This document shows, in pieces, positions 23,524 to 31,188 of a DNA stretch of 64,000 nt. How positions within the stretch are numbered: the stretch's first letter is position 1; every line of letters begins with the position of its first letter. The position numbers and the translations under genes were made by a program. Source of the stretch: JAIBJN01 sp963775395 (GTDB taxonomy: Bacteria; Actinomycetota; Thermoleophilia; Gaiellales; Gaiellaceae); NCBI GenBank assembly GCA_963775395.1, contig CAVZIX010000005.1, positions 62,001-126,000 on the forward strand, read 5' to 3'. A model generated the notes under the pieces. That model was not told the origin of the DNA and did not search any database. It was given only the letters and a program-made list of their open reading frames with translations.

Positions 23524-25020
23524 ATGGAGATCGACGTTGTCGAGGCGCCGCCGGGTGGGGTCGAGGCAGACGTCCTCGTCTTCCCGGTCCCCGACCCCGT
23601 GACGCTGACAGAGGCCGCGCAGGGGGTCGACCGCCTGCTCGAAGGACGCCTCGCCCGCCTCGCGGAGGACGGCGAGCTGCGCGGAGAGCGCGGCCGTGTC
23701 GCCCTGCTCCATTCCGAGGGCCGCGTGGGAGCGCGCCGCGTCGGCGCCGCCGGCACGGGCAAGGGGCCGCTCGAAGCCGATTCGCTCCGCACCGCCGCGG
23801 CCGCGGCGGCCCGGCGGACGAAGGAGGTCGGGGGCACGTCGATCGCGTGGCTCCTCGAGGGCCAGGGCGACCTGCCACCCGCGGAGCAGGCGCGCGCGAT
23901 CGTGGAGGGGACGCTGCTCGGCCCGTACGAGGCAGGGCGCTGGAAGACGAACGGCGACGAGCGTCCCGACCTCGAGCGCCTCGTCCTCTGCGGCCCAGGC
24001 GCGGCCGCGGGAGCGGACGAGGCTGCGCGCGCCGGTATCGTCGCCTCCTGGGCGAACCGCTGCCGCGACCTCGTCAATGCACCGGCGAACGAGCTCACGC
24101 CGGAACGGCTCGCCGACTGGGCGGAGGAGACCGCGGCCGGCAGCCCCTCGCTCCGCTTCGAGGCCCTCGGCCCGGAGGAGATCCGCGCGGCCGGCATGGG
24201 CGCGTTCTCGGCCGTGAGCCAGGGAAGCGACAACCCGCCGCGCCTCATCACCCTGAGCTACGAGCCGGACTCGCCTTCCGACCCGGACTTCCGCCTCGGC
24301 CTCGTCGGCAAGGCGATCACGTTCGACGCCGGGGGCCTGTCGCTGAAGCCCGCCTACCGCATGGACGAGATGAAGTCGGACATGGGCGGCGGGGCGGCCG
24401 TGCTCACCGCGACCGCCGCGATCGCCGAGCTCGGGCTCCCGGTGCGGATCCTCACGGTCGTGCCCTCCTGCGAGAACATGCCGGGCGGCCACGCCTTCCG
24501 GCCCGGCGACATCGTCACGTCCATGAGCGGCAAGACGATCGAGATCTCCAACACCGACGCCGAGGGCCGACTGATCCTCGCCGACGCGCTCTGGTACACG
24601 CGCGAGTCGGGCGCGACGCACATGATCGACCTCGCGACGCTGACCGGCGGCGTCGTCGTCGCCATGGGCGACCTGTACGCGGGCCTCTTCGGGACCGACG
24701 ACGACTGGGTCGCCGAGATCCAGGACGCCGCGGACGCGAGCGGCGATCACGCCTGGCGCCTGCCGCTCCACGAGCGCTACGCGCGCTACAACGACTCCGC
24801 GTTCGCCGACCTGAAGAACTCCTCCGACTACCGGCAGGCCTCCCCCATCCTCGCCGCCGCGTTCCTGCAGGAGTTCGCCGGCGAGGGCCCCTGGGCTCAC
24901 CTCGACATTGCCGGAACGTCCTACCTCGAGCGCGGGCGCGGCGACTACTACACGCGGCTCGGCGCGACCGGTTACGGCGTGAGGCTCCTAGCCGAGCTCG
25001 CTCGACGCCTGACGTCGTAA
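23524..25020 (+). CDS. pepA: Leucyl aminopeptidase (M17)
   Basis: A 498-residue cytosolic aminopeptidase. The N-terminal domain (1 to about 165) is variable; the catalytic domain has VGKAITFDAGGLSLKP, MKSDMGGGAAVL, ENMPGGHAFRPGD and the M17 signature NTDAEGRL, which binds two metal ions. It removes N-terminal residues during peptide turnover. ATG 23524 is chosen for position; TACCAT lies at 23507-23512. It ends TAA at 25020, directly against the next GTG. Confidence 0.93.
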   Translation: MEIDVVEAPPGGVEADVLVFPVPDPVTLTEAAQGVDRLLEGRLARLAEDGELRGERGRVALLHSEGRVGARRVGAAGTGKGPLEADSLRTAAAAAARRTKEVGGTSIAWLLEGQGDLPPAEQARAIVEGTLLGPYEAGRWKTNGDERPDLERLVLCGPGAAAGADEAARAGIVASWANRCRDLVNAPANELTPERLADWAEETAAGSPSLRFEALGPEEIRAAGMGAFSAVSQGSDNPPRLITLSYEPDSPSDPDFRLGLVGKAITFDAGGLSLKPAYRMDEMKSDMGGGAAVLTATAAIAELGLPVRILTVVPSCENMPGGHAFRPGDIVTSMSGKTIEISNTDAEGRLILADALWYTRESGATHMIDLATLTGGVVVAMGDLYAGLFGTDDDWVAEIQDAADASGDHAWRLPLHERYARYNDSAFADLKNSSDYRQASPILAAAFLQEFAGEGPWAHLDIAGTSYLERGRGDYYTRLGATGYGVRLLAELARRLTS

Positions 25021-26154
25021 GTGGACTTCGACCTCTCGGACGAGCACGACCTTCTGCGCAAGACGGTGCGCGAGTTCGCCGAGGAGCGAATCGCACCGAT
25101 CGCCGAGGAGCTCGACCGCGAGCACCGCTTCCCGTACGAGATCGTCTCTGAGCTGGCCGGGCTCGGGCTCATGGGCATCCCGATTCCCGAAGAGCACGGG
25201 GGCGCCGGCGGCGACACCCTCTCGTACGCCATCGCGATCGAGGAGCTGACGCGCGTCGACTCGTCGGTGGCGATCACCGTCGCCGCGCACACCTCGCTCG
25301 GGACGATGCCGATCCTGCTCTACGGGTCGGAAGAGCAGAAGGCGGAGTGGCTCCCCGACCTCGCGGCGGGCCGCAAGCTGGCCGCCTTCGGCCTGACGGA
25401 GCCCGGCGCCGGCTCGGATGCGGGCGCGACGCGCACCCACGCGGAGCTGCGCGACGGCTCGTGGGTGGTCAACGGCGCCAAGATCTTCATCACGAACGCC
25501 GGCACGGACCTGAGCGCGTGCGTGACGATCACCGCGCGGACGGGCGAGGACGAGATCTCCAACCTGATCGTCCCGAACGGCACGCCGGGCTACGAGATCT
25601 CGGCGCCGATGCGGAAGATGGGCTGGCGCGCCTCCGACACGCGCGAGCTCTCGTTCCGCGACTGTGAGGTGCCCGAGAGCAACCTGCTGGGCCCGCGCGG
25701 AGCAGGCTTCAAGCAGTTCCTCGAGATCCTCGACGGCGGACGGATCTCGGTCGCGGCCATGGGCCTCGGCCTCGCGCAGGGCGCCTACGAGCTCGCGCGC
25801 TCGTACGCCCGCGAGCGCGAGCAGTTCGGCAAGCCCGTGGCGACGTTCCAGGCCATCCAGTTCGCCCTCGCGGACATGGCGACCGAGATCGAGGCCGCGC
25901 GCGGGCTCGTCTACAAGGCCGCGTGGCTCAAGGATCGGGACCGCCCCTTCGCCCAGGAGGCCGCGATGGCGAAGCTCTACACGGGCGAGCTCTCGAAGCG
26001 CGTCGCCGACAAGGCGCTGCAGATCCACGGCGGCTACGGCTTCATGGACGAGTACGCGATCTCCCGCCTCTACCGCGACCAGAAGGTGCTGGAGATCGGC
26101 GAGGGCACGAACGAGGTCCAGCGGATGGTGATCGCGCGCCACCTCGGGCTCTAA
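25021..26154 (+). CDS. Acyl-CoA dehydrogenase
   Basis: A 377-residue flavoenzyme of the short/medium/branched-chain class. FGLTEPGAGSDAG is the FAD/substrate signature and GWRASDTRELSF a second one. The C-terminal IHGGYGFMDEY and VLEIGEGTNEVQR carry the catalytic glutamate in the position typical of butyryl-, isobutyryl- or isovaleryl-like enzymes. It forms the 2,3 double bond of acyl-CoA. The GTG follows the aminopeptidase TAA with no gap. The presence of MccA/MccB genes makes branched-chain substrates plausible. Confidence 0.92.
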   Translation: MDFDLSDEHDLLRKTVREFAEERIAPIAEELDREHRFPYEIVSELAGLGLMGIPIPEEHGGAGGDTLSYAIAIEELTRVDSSVAITVAAHTSLGTMPILLYGSEEQKAEWLPDLAAGRKLAAFGLTEPGAGSDAGATRTHAELRDGSWVVNGAKIFITNAGTDLSACVTITARTGEDEISNLIVPNGTPGYEISAPMRKMGWRASDTRELSFRDCEVPESNLLGPRGAGFKQFLEILDGGRISVAAMGLGLAQGAYELARSYAREREQFGKPVATFQAIQFALADMATEIEAARGLVYKAAWLKDRDRPFAQEAAMAKLYTGELSKRVADKALQIHGGYGFMDEYAISRLYRDQKVLEIGEGTNEVQRMVIARHLGL

Positions 26155-27224
26155 CTACGCGGGAGCTCAACAGGACGCTGCTCGAGCGGCAGGGGTTGCT
26201 CCGGCGGGTCGAGCGACCGGCCGCCGAGGTGATCGAGGACCTGGTCGGCCTGCAGGCGCAGGAGCCGCGCGATCCCTACGTGACGCTCTGGTCTCGCATC
26301 GAAGGGTTTCAGGCGGGGGAGCTGGAGGGGCTGATCGAGGGCCGGAAGGCGGTGCGGATGACGCTCATGCGCGGGACGATCCACCTCGTCACCGCGCGGG
26401 ACTGCCTCGCCCTGCGACCCGCGATGCAGAGCGTCTGCGAGCGCATGTTCTGGAGCGGGAGCCCGTTCGGGAAGCGGCTCGGCGACGTCGACGTGAAGAA
26501 GGTCGTCACCGCCGGGCGCGCCTGCCTCGAGAAAGAGCCTCGCACGCGCTCGCAGCTGAAGGCGCTCCTGGCCGAGCGCTGGCCCGGCGAGGACGCCGAC
26601 TCGCTCGCCTACGCGGTCGCGTACCTCCTCCCCCTCGTCCAGATCCCGCCCCGGGGGCTCTGGAGCCGCAGCGGGCGGGCGACCCTGACGACTGCAAGCT
26701 CCTGGCTCGGGCGGCGGGTTCCTCCCTCCGCCAAGCCGGACGACGCGGTGCGCCGCTACCTCGCTGCGTTCGGCCCCGCGAGCGTCAGGGACATCGCGAC
26801 CTGGTCGGGCCTCACCGGCGTCCGCAAGATCGTGGAGCGGTTGCGCACCGGCCTGCGCACGTTCCGCGACGAGAACGGCGTCGAGCTCCTCGACATGCCG
26901 GACGCGCCGCTCGCCGATCCCGACACGCCGGCGCCCGTGCGCTTCCTCGCGGAGTACGACAACGTGTTCCTCTCCCACGCGGACCGCTCGCGGATCGTCG
27001 ACCTGGTCGACCGGCCGCAGTTCGGCTCCTGGGGGGACGGACGCTTCTTCCGCATGGTGCTGGTCGGCGGCTTCATCCGCGCCGTCTGGCGGCCCGAGGA
27101 CGGTGACGTCGTCGTCAAGCCCGTGCGCCGCCTGTCCAAGAAGGACACGGCTGCCGTGGAAGCCGAAGGCCGCCGCCTGGCCGCGTTTCTCGGTGCCGGC
27201 GAGGTCCGCATACTCAAGCTGTGA
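26151..27224 (+). CDS. Winged-helix DNA-binding (HTH_42, AlkZ/YcaQ-like) protein with no standard start codon at its expected N terminus
   Basis: A protein of about 357 residues typical of the HTH_42 family: LNRTLLERQGLL, EDLVGLQAQEPRDPYVTLWSR, LMRGTIHLVTARD, FGPASVRDIATWSGL and FLAEYDNVFLSHADR. Relatives include the DNA glycosylases AlkZ/YcaQ that unhook crosslinks, so a repair role is possible. By comparison with the family pattern the N terminus should be near 26151-26163, overlapping the previous stop, but no ATG, GTG or TTG is in frame there. The first standard start is TTG 26196, inside the first helix; the nearest upstream one is GTG 25923, deep in the dehydrogenase. The start is therefore uncertain. 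Confidence 0.75.
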   Translation, partial: LTTRELNRTLLERQGLLRRVERPAAEVIEDLVGLQAQEPRDPYVTLWSRIEGFQAGELEGLIEGRKAVRMTLMRGTIHLVTARDCLALRPAMQSVCERMFWSGSPFGKRLGDVDVKKVVTAGRACLEKEPRTRSQLKALLAERWPGEDADSLAYAVAYLLPLVQIPPRGLWSRSGRATLTTASSWLGRRVPPSAKPDDAVRRYLAAFGPASVRDIATWSGLTGVRKIVERLRTGLRTFRDENGVELLDMPDAPLADPDTPAPVRFLAEYDNVFLSHADRSRIVDLVDRPQFGSWGDGRFFRMVLVGGFIRAVWRPEDGDVVVKPVRRLSKKDTAAVEAEGRRLAAFLGAGEVRILKL

Positions 27225-27889
27225 GCGGCACCCTCTACGCGGGCGCCTCGGGCTTCTCTTATCCGTCCTGGAAGGGCGGCTTCTACCCGGCGGACGCCAA
27301 GCCGGACACGTTCCTCTCCCACTACGCCGGGCGGGTGAACACGGTCGAGCTCAACAACACCTTCTACCGGGTGCCGGAGGAGGGCCAGTTCGACCGCTGG
27401 GCCGCGCAGGTGCCCGAGGGGTTCCGCTTCGCGGTGACGATGAGCCGGCGGCTGACGTCCTTCGGGCGCGTCGAGGGCGTGGACGCCTTCTGCCGCATGG
27501 CGCTGCGGCTCGGCGAGCGTTTGGGCCCGCTGCGCGTGAAGGTGCCGCAGGCGCGCGACGACGGCTTTCTGAGGCTCTTCCTCGACTCGCTCGAGCCTGA
27601 CGTGCCGGTCGCGATCGACTTCCGCCACGACTCGTGGGACGCGCCCGACGTGACGGCGATGCTCGATGAGCGAGGCGTCGTGAGGATCGACGCCGTCGAG
27701 GCGGCGGCCTCCTTCCGCTACCTCCGCTTCCGCGAGCCGCCCTACGACGAGGAGGCGCTCTCGCTGCTGGCTCGCAAGATCCGACCCCTGGTCGAGGCTG
27801 GCGTGGACGTGTACGGGTTCTTCCGCCACGAGGACGAGCCCACCGCGCCGCTCTACGCCGAGCGGTTGCGCGAGCTGGTCGGCGAGTAG
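27221..27889 (+). CDS. DUF72 family protein
   Basis: A 222-residue TIM-barrel protein: GTLYAGASGFSYPSWKGGFYP at the start, VNTVELNNTFYR, FAVTMSRRLT and VAIDFRHDSW are family signatures, and YGFFRHEDEP near the end closes the barrel. DUF72 proteins are widespread; their activity is unsettled, though association with nucleic-acid repair has been proposed. It overlaps the HTH_42 gene by GTGA, so the two form an operon. Confidence 0.88.
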   Translation: MSGTLYAGASGFSYPSWKGGFYPADAKPDTFLSHYAGRVNTVELNNTFYRVPEEGQFDRWAAQVPEGFRFAVTMSRRLTSFGRVEGVDAFCRMALRLGERLGPLRVKVPQARDDGFLRLFLDSLEPDVPVAIDFRHDSWDAPDVTAMLDERGVVRIDAVEAAASFRYLRFREPPYDEEALSLLARKIRPLVEAGVDVYGFFRHEDEPTAPLYAERLRELVGE

Positions 27890-27899
27890 GCTTCCGCCG

Positions 27900-28265
27900 A
27901 TGAACGGCCGCCCCGAGGTGATCGTGGACGTCGTCTTCGAGGACGGGCTCCTCTACCTGAGCGTCGCGAACATCGGCGACCGCCCCGCGCTCGACGTGAA
28001 GACGACTTTCAACCGCAAGCTCGTCGGCCTCGGCGGGACGAAGGACGTTGCCGCCCTGCCGCTCTTCGCCAACATCCCCTTCCTCGCACCGGGCAAGGAG
28101 ATCCGGACGCTGCTCGACTCGACCTCGTCCTGGTTCAGCCGGCGCAACGCGAAGACCGTCGTCGCGCGCGTCGCCTACCGCGACCCCGAGAAGAAGGAAT
28201 ACAAGGGCGCCATGACCCACGACCTCGACATCTACCGCGAGATCGCCTACGTGAGAGGAGACTGA
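27900..28265 (+). CDS. Conserved hypothetical beta-sandwich-like protein
   Basis: A 121-residue protein without signal peptide. The pattern VDVVFEDGLLYLSVANIGDRPALDV, with later strands (LDIYREIAYV), looks like an immunoglobulin-like domain of the CARDB/extracellular-repeat type. The family is not recognised. ATG 27900 is preceded by TAGGCT (27887-27892) at 7 bases, a leaderless start whose TAG is also the stop of the DUF72 gene. It is followed two bases later by the tail-tube gene, so the two may act together. Confidence 0.6.
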   Translation: MNGRPEVIVDVVFEDGLLYLSVANIGDRPALDVKTTFNRKLVGLGGTKDVAALPLFANIPFLAPGKEIRTLLDSTSSWFSRRNAKTVVARVAYRDPEKKEYKGAMTHDLDIYREIAYVRGD

Positions 28266-28267
28266 CC

Positions 28268-28708
28268 GTGCCCGCTGCGTCGAGACGAGATCCGTTCAAG
28301 AACTACTCCTTCCTCGTCGAGATCGACGGGATCGCCTCGTCCGCCTTCAAGAGCGTGAGCGGCCTCGCCGCCGAGGCCGAGGTGATCGAGTACCGCGAGG
28401 GCTCCGATCCGCTCTCCTCCTCGCGCAAGCTCCCCGGCCGCGTGGAGTACCCCAACGTGAGGCTGAGCCGCGGGCTGACGACCTCCCGCGACCTGTGGGA
28501 CTGGTGGCAGACGGTCGTGGACGGCTCCCTCGAGCGCCGGAACGTCTCCATCACGCTCCTCGACGACACGCGCACCCCCGTGCTGCGCTGGCTCCTGCGC
28601 AACGCCTGGATCGCCAAGTTCGAGGCGCCCGAGCTCGACGCGTCGGCGAACGAGGTAGCGATCGAGACGATCGAGCTGGCTCACGAGGGTCTCGAGCTCG
28701 ACACCTGA
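28268..28708 (+). CDS. Phage-type tail tube protein (T4 gp19-like)
   Basis: A 146-residue protein of the gp19-like tail-tube family used by contractile phage tails and extracellular contractile injection systems. The start DPFKNYSFLVEIDGI, then GLAAEAEVIEYREGSDPL, LPGRVEYPNVRLSRG, LWDWWQTVVDG and the ending ELDASANEVAIETIELAHEG are characteristic. These proteins stack as hexamer rings to form the inner tube. No sheath, baseplate, spike or ATPase gene is nearby, so it is orphaned or repurposed here. The GTG start has GAGAGGAG about 9 bases upstream, inside the end of the preceding gene. Confidence 0.85.
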   Translation: MPAASRRDPFKNYSFLVEIDGIASSAFKSVSGLAAEAEVIEYREGSDPLSSSRKLPGRVEYPNVRLSRGLTTSRDLWDWWQTVVDGSLERRNVSITLLDDTRTPVLRWLLRNAWIAKFEAPELDASANEVAIETIELAHEGLELDT

Positions 28709-28748
28709 GTCGACGGAAGACGCTCAGCGGCCACGCCGTCGTGAAGGC

Positions 28749-28898
28749 ATGGCCGATCACCCCCTCACCCGCCTCGCACGCGAGCGAGCGCGGCTGGAAC
28801 GCGTCCTCGAGGCCGAGCGCCGGCACAAGCTGCGGCGCGGCGCCCTGCGCCTCGTCGTGGCTGCGCAGCGCTCCTACCGCACCCGCTCGACCGGGTAG
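28749..28898 (+). CDS. Possible small basic protein after the tail-tube gene
   Basis: A 49-residue frame, MADHPLTRLARERARLERVL and onward, ending YRTRSTG. It is Arg/Leu-rich, predicted to be a single amphipathic helix and strongly basic. It starts 40 bases after the tube gene and ends inside the convergent ilvA gene (25-bp overlap). AAGG precedes the ATG closely. Composition and position allow a real microprotein, but a chance frame is equally possible. Confidence 0.35.
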   Translation: MADHPLTRLARERARLERVLEAERRHKLRRGALRLVVAAQRSYRTRSTG

Positions 28899-30061
28899 CC
28901 CTCAGCGTCCAGCCGGGCGAAGAGCTCGTCGCAGTGCTCCTCGTCGCGCATCACGAGCGTGAGCTCGATCTCGGTGCCGGTCACGGGCAGGTCCATGCCT
29001 TCTCGGTGGTGGTCGACGCCGAGGACGTTGGCCCGGTTCTCGGCCACGAGGGCGAGGAGCTCGGCGAGGTTGCCCGGGCGGTCGTCGACGCGCGTGCGCA
29101 CGACGAGGTAGCGGCCGGCACGGGTGAGGCCGTGGCGGAGCACCTCGATCAGCATGCTCGCGTCGATGTTGCCGCCCGAGAGGAGCGCGCAGACCGGGCC
29201 CTCGCCTTCGACCTTCCCGGCGAGGAGCGCGGCGACGGAGGCCGCGCCGGCGCCCTCGACCGTCAGCTTGCAGCGCTCGCTGACGAGGAGGATCGCGCCC
29301 GCGATCTCCGCATCGGTGACGGTCACCACCGCTTCCAGCTTGCCCTCGAGCAGGCTCCGTGTCAGCTCGCCCGGCTGCTTGACGTGGATGCCGTCGGCGA
29401 TGGTGCTCCCGGTCGGCTCGTGGCCGGCGAAGGGCGCGCAGGCCGCCGCCTGTACGCCCACGATCCTGATCTCCGGGCGCAGCTCGGCGAGGGCCAGCGC
29501 GATGCCGGAAGCAAGCCCGCCGCCTCCGATCGGGACGACGAGGGTCTCGACGCCGGGGTCGAGTTGCTCGGCCAGCTCGAGGCCGAGCGTCCCCTGTCCC
29601 GCGACCACCAGCGGATCCTCGAAGGCGTGAACGAACGTTTCCCCCGCCTCGACCCGCTCCTGCGCCAGGGCGGTCGCGTCGTCGAAGCTACGACCGGCGA
29701 GGACGACCTCGGCGCCGTAGCTCTTCGTCGCCTCGATCTTCGCCGTCGGGGCGTCCTCGGGCATGAAGACGGTGGCGCGGACGCCGGACTCGCGCGCTGC
29801 CCACGCGACCGCCTGGCCGTGGTTGCCCGCGCTCGCCGTGACGACGCCGGCCGCCCGCTCGGCGTCGGTCAGCTTCGTGATCCGGTTGTAGGCGCCGCGA
29901 ATCTTGAAGGAGCCCGTGCGCTGGAGGTTCTCCGCCTTCAGCCAGACGGTGCGGCCGGCGAGGCGGCCGAGCGTCTCCGAGGAGAGCATGGGCGTCTCGC
30001 GCGCCACGCCCTGGAGGCGCGTCCGGGCGTCCTGGATCTCAGCGAGCGTCGGACCCGTCAT
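28874..30061 (-). CDS. ilvA: Threonine ammonia-lyase (threonine dehydratase)
   Basis: A 395-residue PLP enzyme that deaminates threonine to 2-oxobutyrate. The PLP lysine is K53 in GSFKIRGAYN; the phosphate loop is IGGGGLASG; TASAGNHGQAVAW binds substrate. A single C-terminal ACT domain (about 318-395; RVDDRPGNLAELL) indicates amino-acid regulation; this length and architecture match the short, often catabolic form. It overlaps meaB by 23 bp at its start. ATG 30061 is chosen because the upstream reading frame lies entirely within meaB. Confidence 0.92.
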   Translation of the reverse strand: MTGPTLAEIQDARTRLQGVARETPMLSSETLGRLAGRTVWLKAENLQRTGSFKIRGAYNRITKLTDAERAAGVVTASAGNHGQAVAWAARESGVRATVFMPEDAPTAKIEATKSYGAEVVLAGRSFDDATALAQERVEAGETFVHAFEDPLVVAGQGTLGLELAEQLDPGVETLVVPIGGGGLASGIALALAELRPEIRIVGVQAAACAPFAGHEPTGSTIADGIHVKQPGELTRSLLEGKLEAVVTVTDAEIAGAILLVSERCKLTVEGAGAASVAALLAGKVEGEGPVCALLSGGNIDASMLIEVLRHGLTRAGRYLVVRTRVDDRPGNLAELLALVAENRANVLGVDHHREGMDLPVTGTEIELTLVMRDEEHCDELFARLDAEGYPVERVR

Positions 30062-31022
30062 CTCGCACCTTGAATACCCGCTCCATGATCTCGCGCACCG
30101 CGCTGAGGGGGTCCAGCTCGCGGCGCTGGACCTCGCCCAGGAGCCGGCGCAGCTCCTCGTCCTCGGCCACCGCCTCCTGGAGCCGTGTCTTCGCCCGCGC
30201 GCTCGCGACCGCGAAGACCTCGCCCGCGAGGTTCCGCGCGCGGCGCTCGGCGAGCGTGCCGCTCGACTCCAGGTGCGCACGGTGTTCCTCGATCTTCTCC
30301 CAGAGCTCGTCGACGCCCTCGCCCTGCACTGCCTCCGTGAGGACGATCGGCGGCTTCCAGTCGCGCTCGGTGTCCAGGGCGAGGATCGAGCGCACCTCGT
30401 TCACCATCGTCTTCGCGGCCGGATGGTCGCGCTTGTTGACGGCGATGACGTCGGGGATCTCCATGATCCCGGCCTTGAGAGCCTGGATCGAGTCGCCCGA
30501 GCCTGGCATGAGCACGAGCAGGACGGTGTCGGCGATCGTGATCACCTCGACCTCGCTCTGGCCGGCGCCGACGGTCTCCAGGAAGACCAGCTCCTTGCCC
30601 GCGGCGTCGAGCAGGAGCGCGGCCTGGAGGGTGGTCTCGGCGAGGCCGCCGAGATGCCCGCGCGTCCCCATCGAGCGGATGAAGACCTCCGGGTCGAGGA
30701 AGTGGTCGGCGAGGCGGATACGGTCGCCGAGGAGGGCGCCCTTCGTGAACGGGCTCGACGGGTCGACCGAGATGACGCCGACACTGCGGCCGTCCCCCCG
30801 CACGCGCCTGACGAGGGCGCTGATCAGGCTCGACTTCCCGACGCCGGGCGGCCCGGTCACGCCGATCGTGTACGCGTTGCCCGTCTCGCCGTAGAGCTCC
30901 TTCACGAGCTCGTACGCGAGCGGGTCGGAGCTCTCCACGAGCGTGATCGCGCGCGCGAGCGCACGACGGTCTCCTTCGCGAACGCCGTCGGCGAGCGACT
31001 CGGGGGTCCAGCGCGTCGGCAT
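30039..31022 (-). CDS. meaB: Methylmalonyl-CoA mutase-associated GTPase MeaB
   Basis: A 327-residue G3E-type P-loop GTPase. The Walker A motif is GPPGVGKSS at 57-65; SVDPSSPFTKGALLGDR, the switch region RSMGTRGHLGG, ETVGAGQSE and the base-recognition motif VNKRD follow. A C-terminal helical extension completes the normal length. MeaB guards the loading and reactivation of B12-dependent mutases. No mutase gene is in view, but propionyl-type catabolism fits threonine dehydratase (2-oxobutyrate gives propionyl-CoA), which is the next gene. The ATG overlaps the small gene upstream as TAATG. Confidence 0.93.
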   Translation of the reverse strand: MPTRWTPESLADGVREGDRRALARAITLVESSDPLAYELVKELYGETGNAYTIGVTGPPGVGKSSLISALVRRVRGDGRSVGVISVDPSSPFTKGALLGDRIRLADHFLDPEVFIRSMGTRGHLGGLAETTLQAALLLDAAGKELVFLETVGAGQSEVEVITIADTVLLVLMPGSGDSIQALKAGIMEIPDVIAVNKRDHPAAKTMVNEVRSILALDTERDWKPPIVLTEAVQGEGVDELWEKIEEHRAHLESSGTLAERRARNLAGEVFAVASARAKTRLQEAVAEDEELRRLLGEVQRRELDPLSAVREIMERVFKVRDDGSDAR

Positions 31023-31174
31023 TAGGAGACCTCGGCGAAATAGTGGCGGTGCCGTCGGGGCGCGCTGCTCGCCCCGAGGACTGCGTCCTCAGTCGCGCCC
31101 GTATCTACTTCGATACGAACGCTCCCTGCGTCCTTGCCTCGGAACGACCATCGCACCCCGACTGCGAGCACCAT
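31022..31174 (-). CDS. Possible small protein between hisC and meaB
   Basis: A 50-residue frame, MVLAVGVRWSFRGKDAG and onward, ending RHRHYFAEVS. TAGGAGG lies about 11 bases before its ATG and overlaps the hisC stop. Its TAA shares a base with the meaB ATG. This exact packing argues that the frame is translated, at least to couple hisC and meaB. The family is not recognised. Confidence 0.45.
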   Translation of the reverse strand: MVLAVGVRWSFRGKDAGSVRIEVDTGATEDAVLGASSAPRRHRHYFAEVS

Positions 31175-31188
31175 TCCGCCAAGGCCTC

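Noticed and set aside
22097..23878. 593-codon version of the MFS transporter
   Set aside because: The first 196 codons pass through the REP-like repeat and the antisense of the aminopeptidase gene; GTG 23290 has a proper promoter and begins the real protein.
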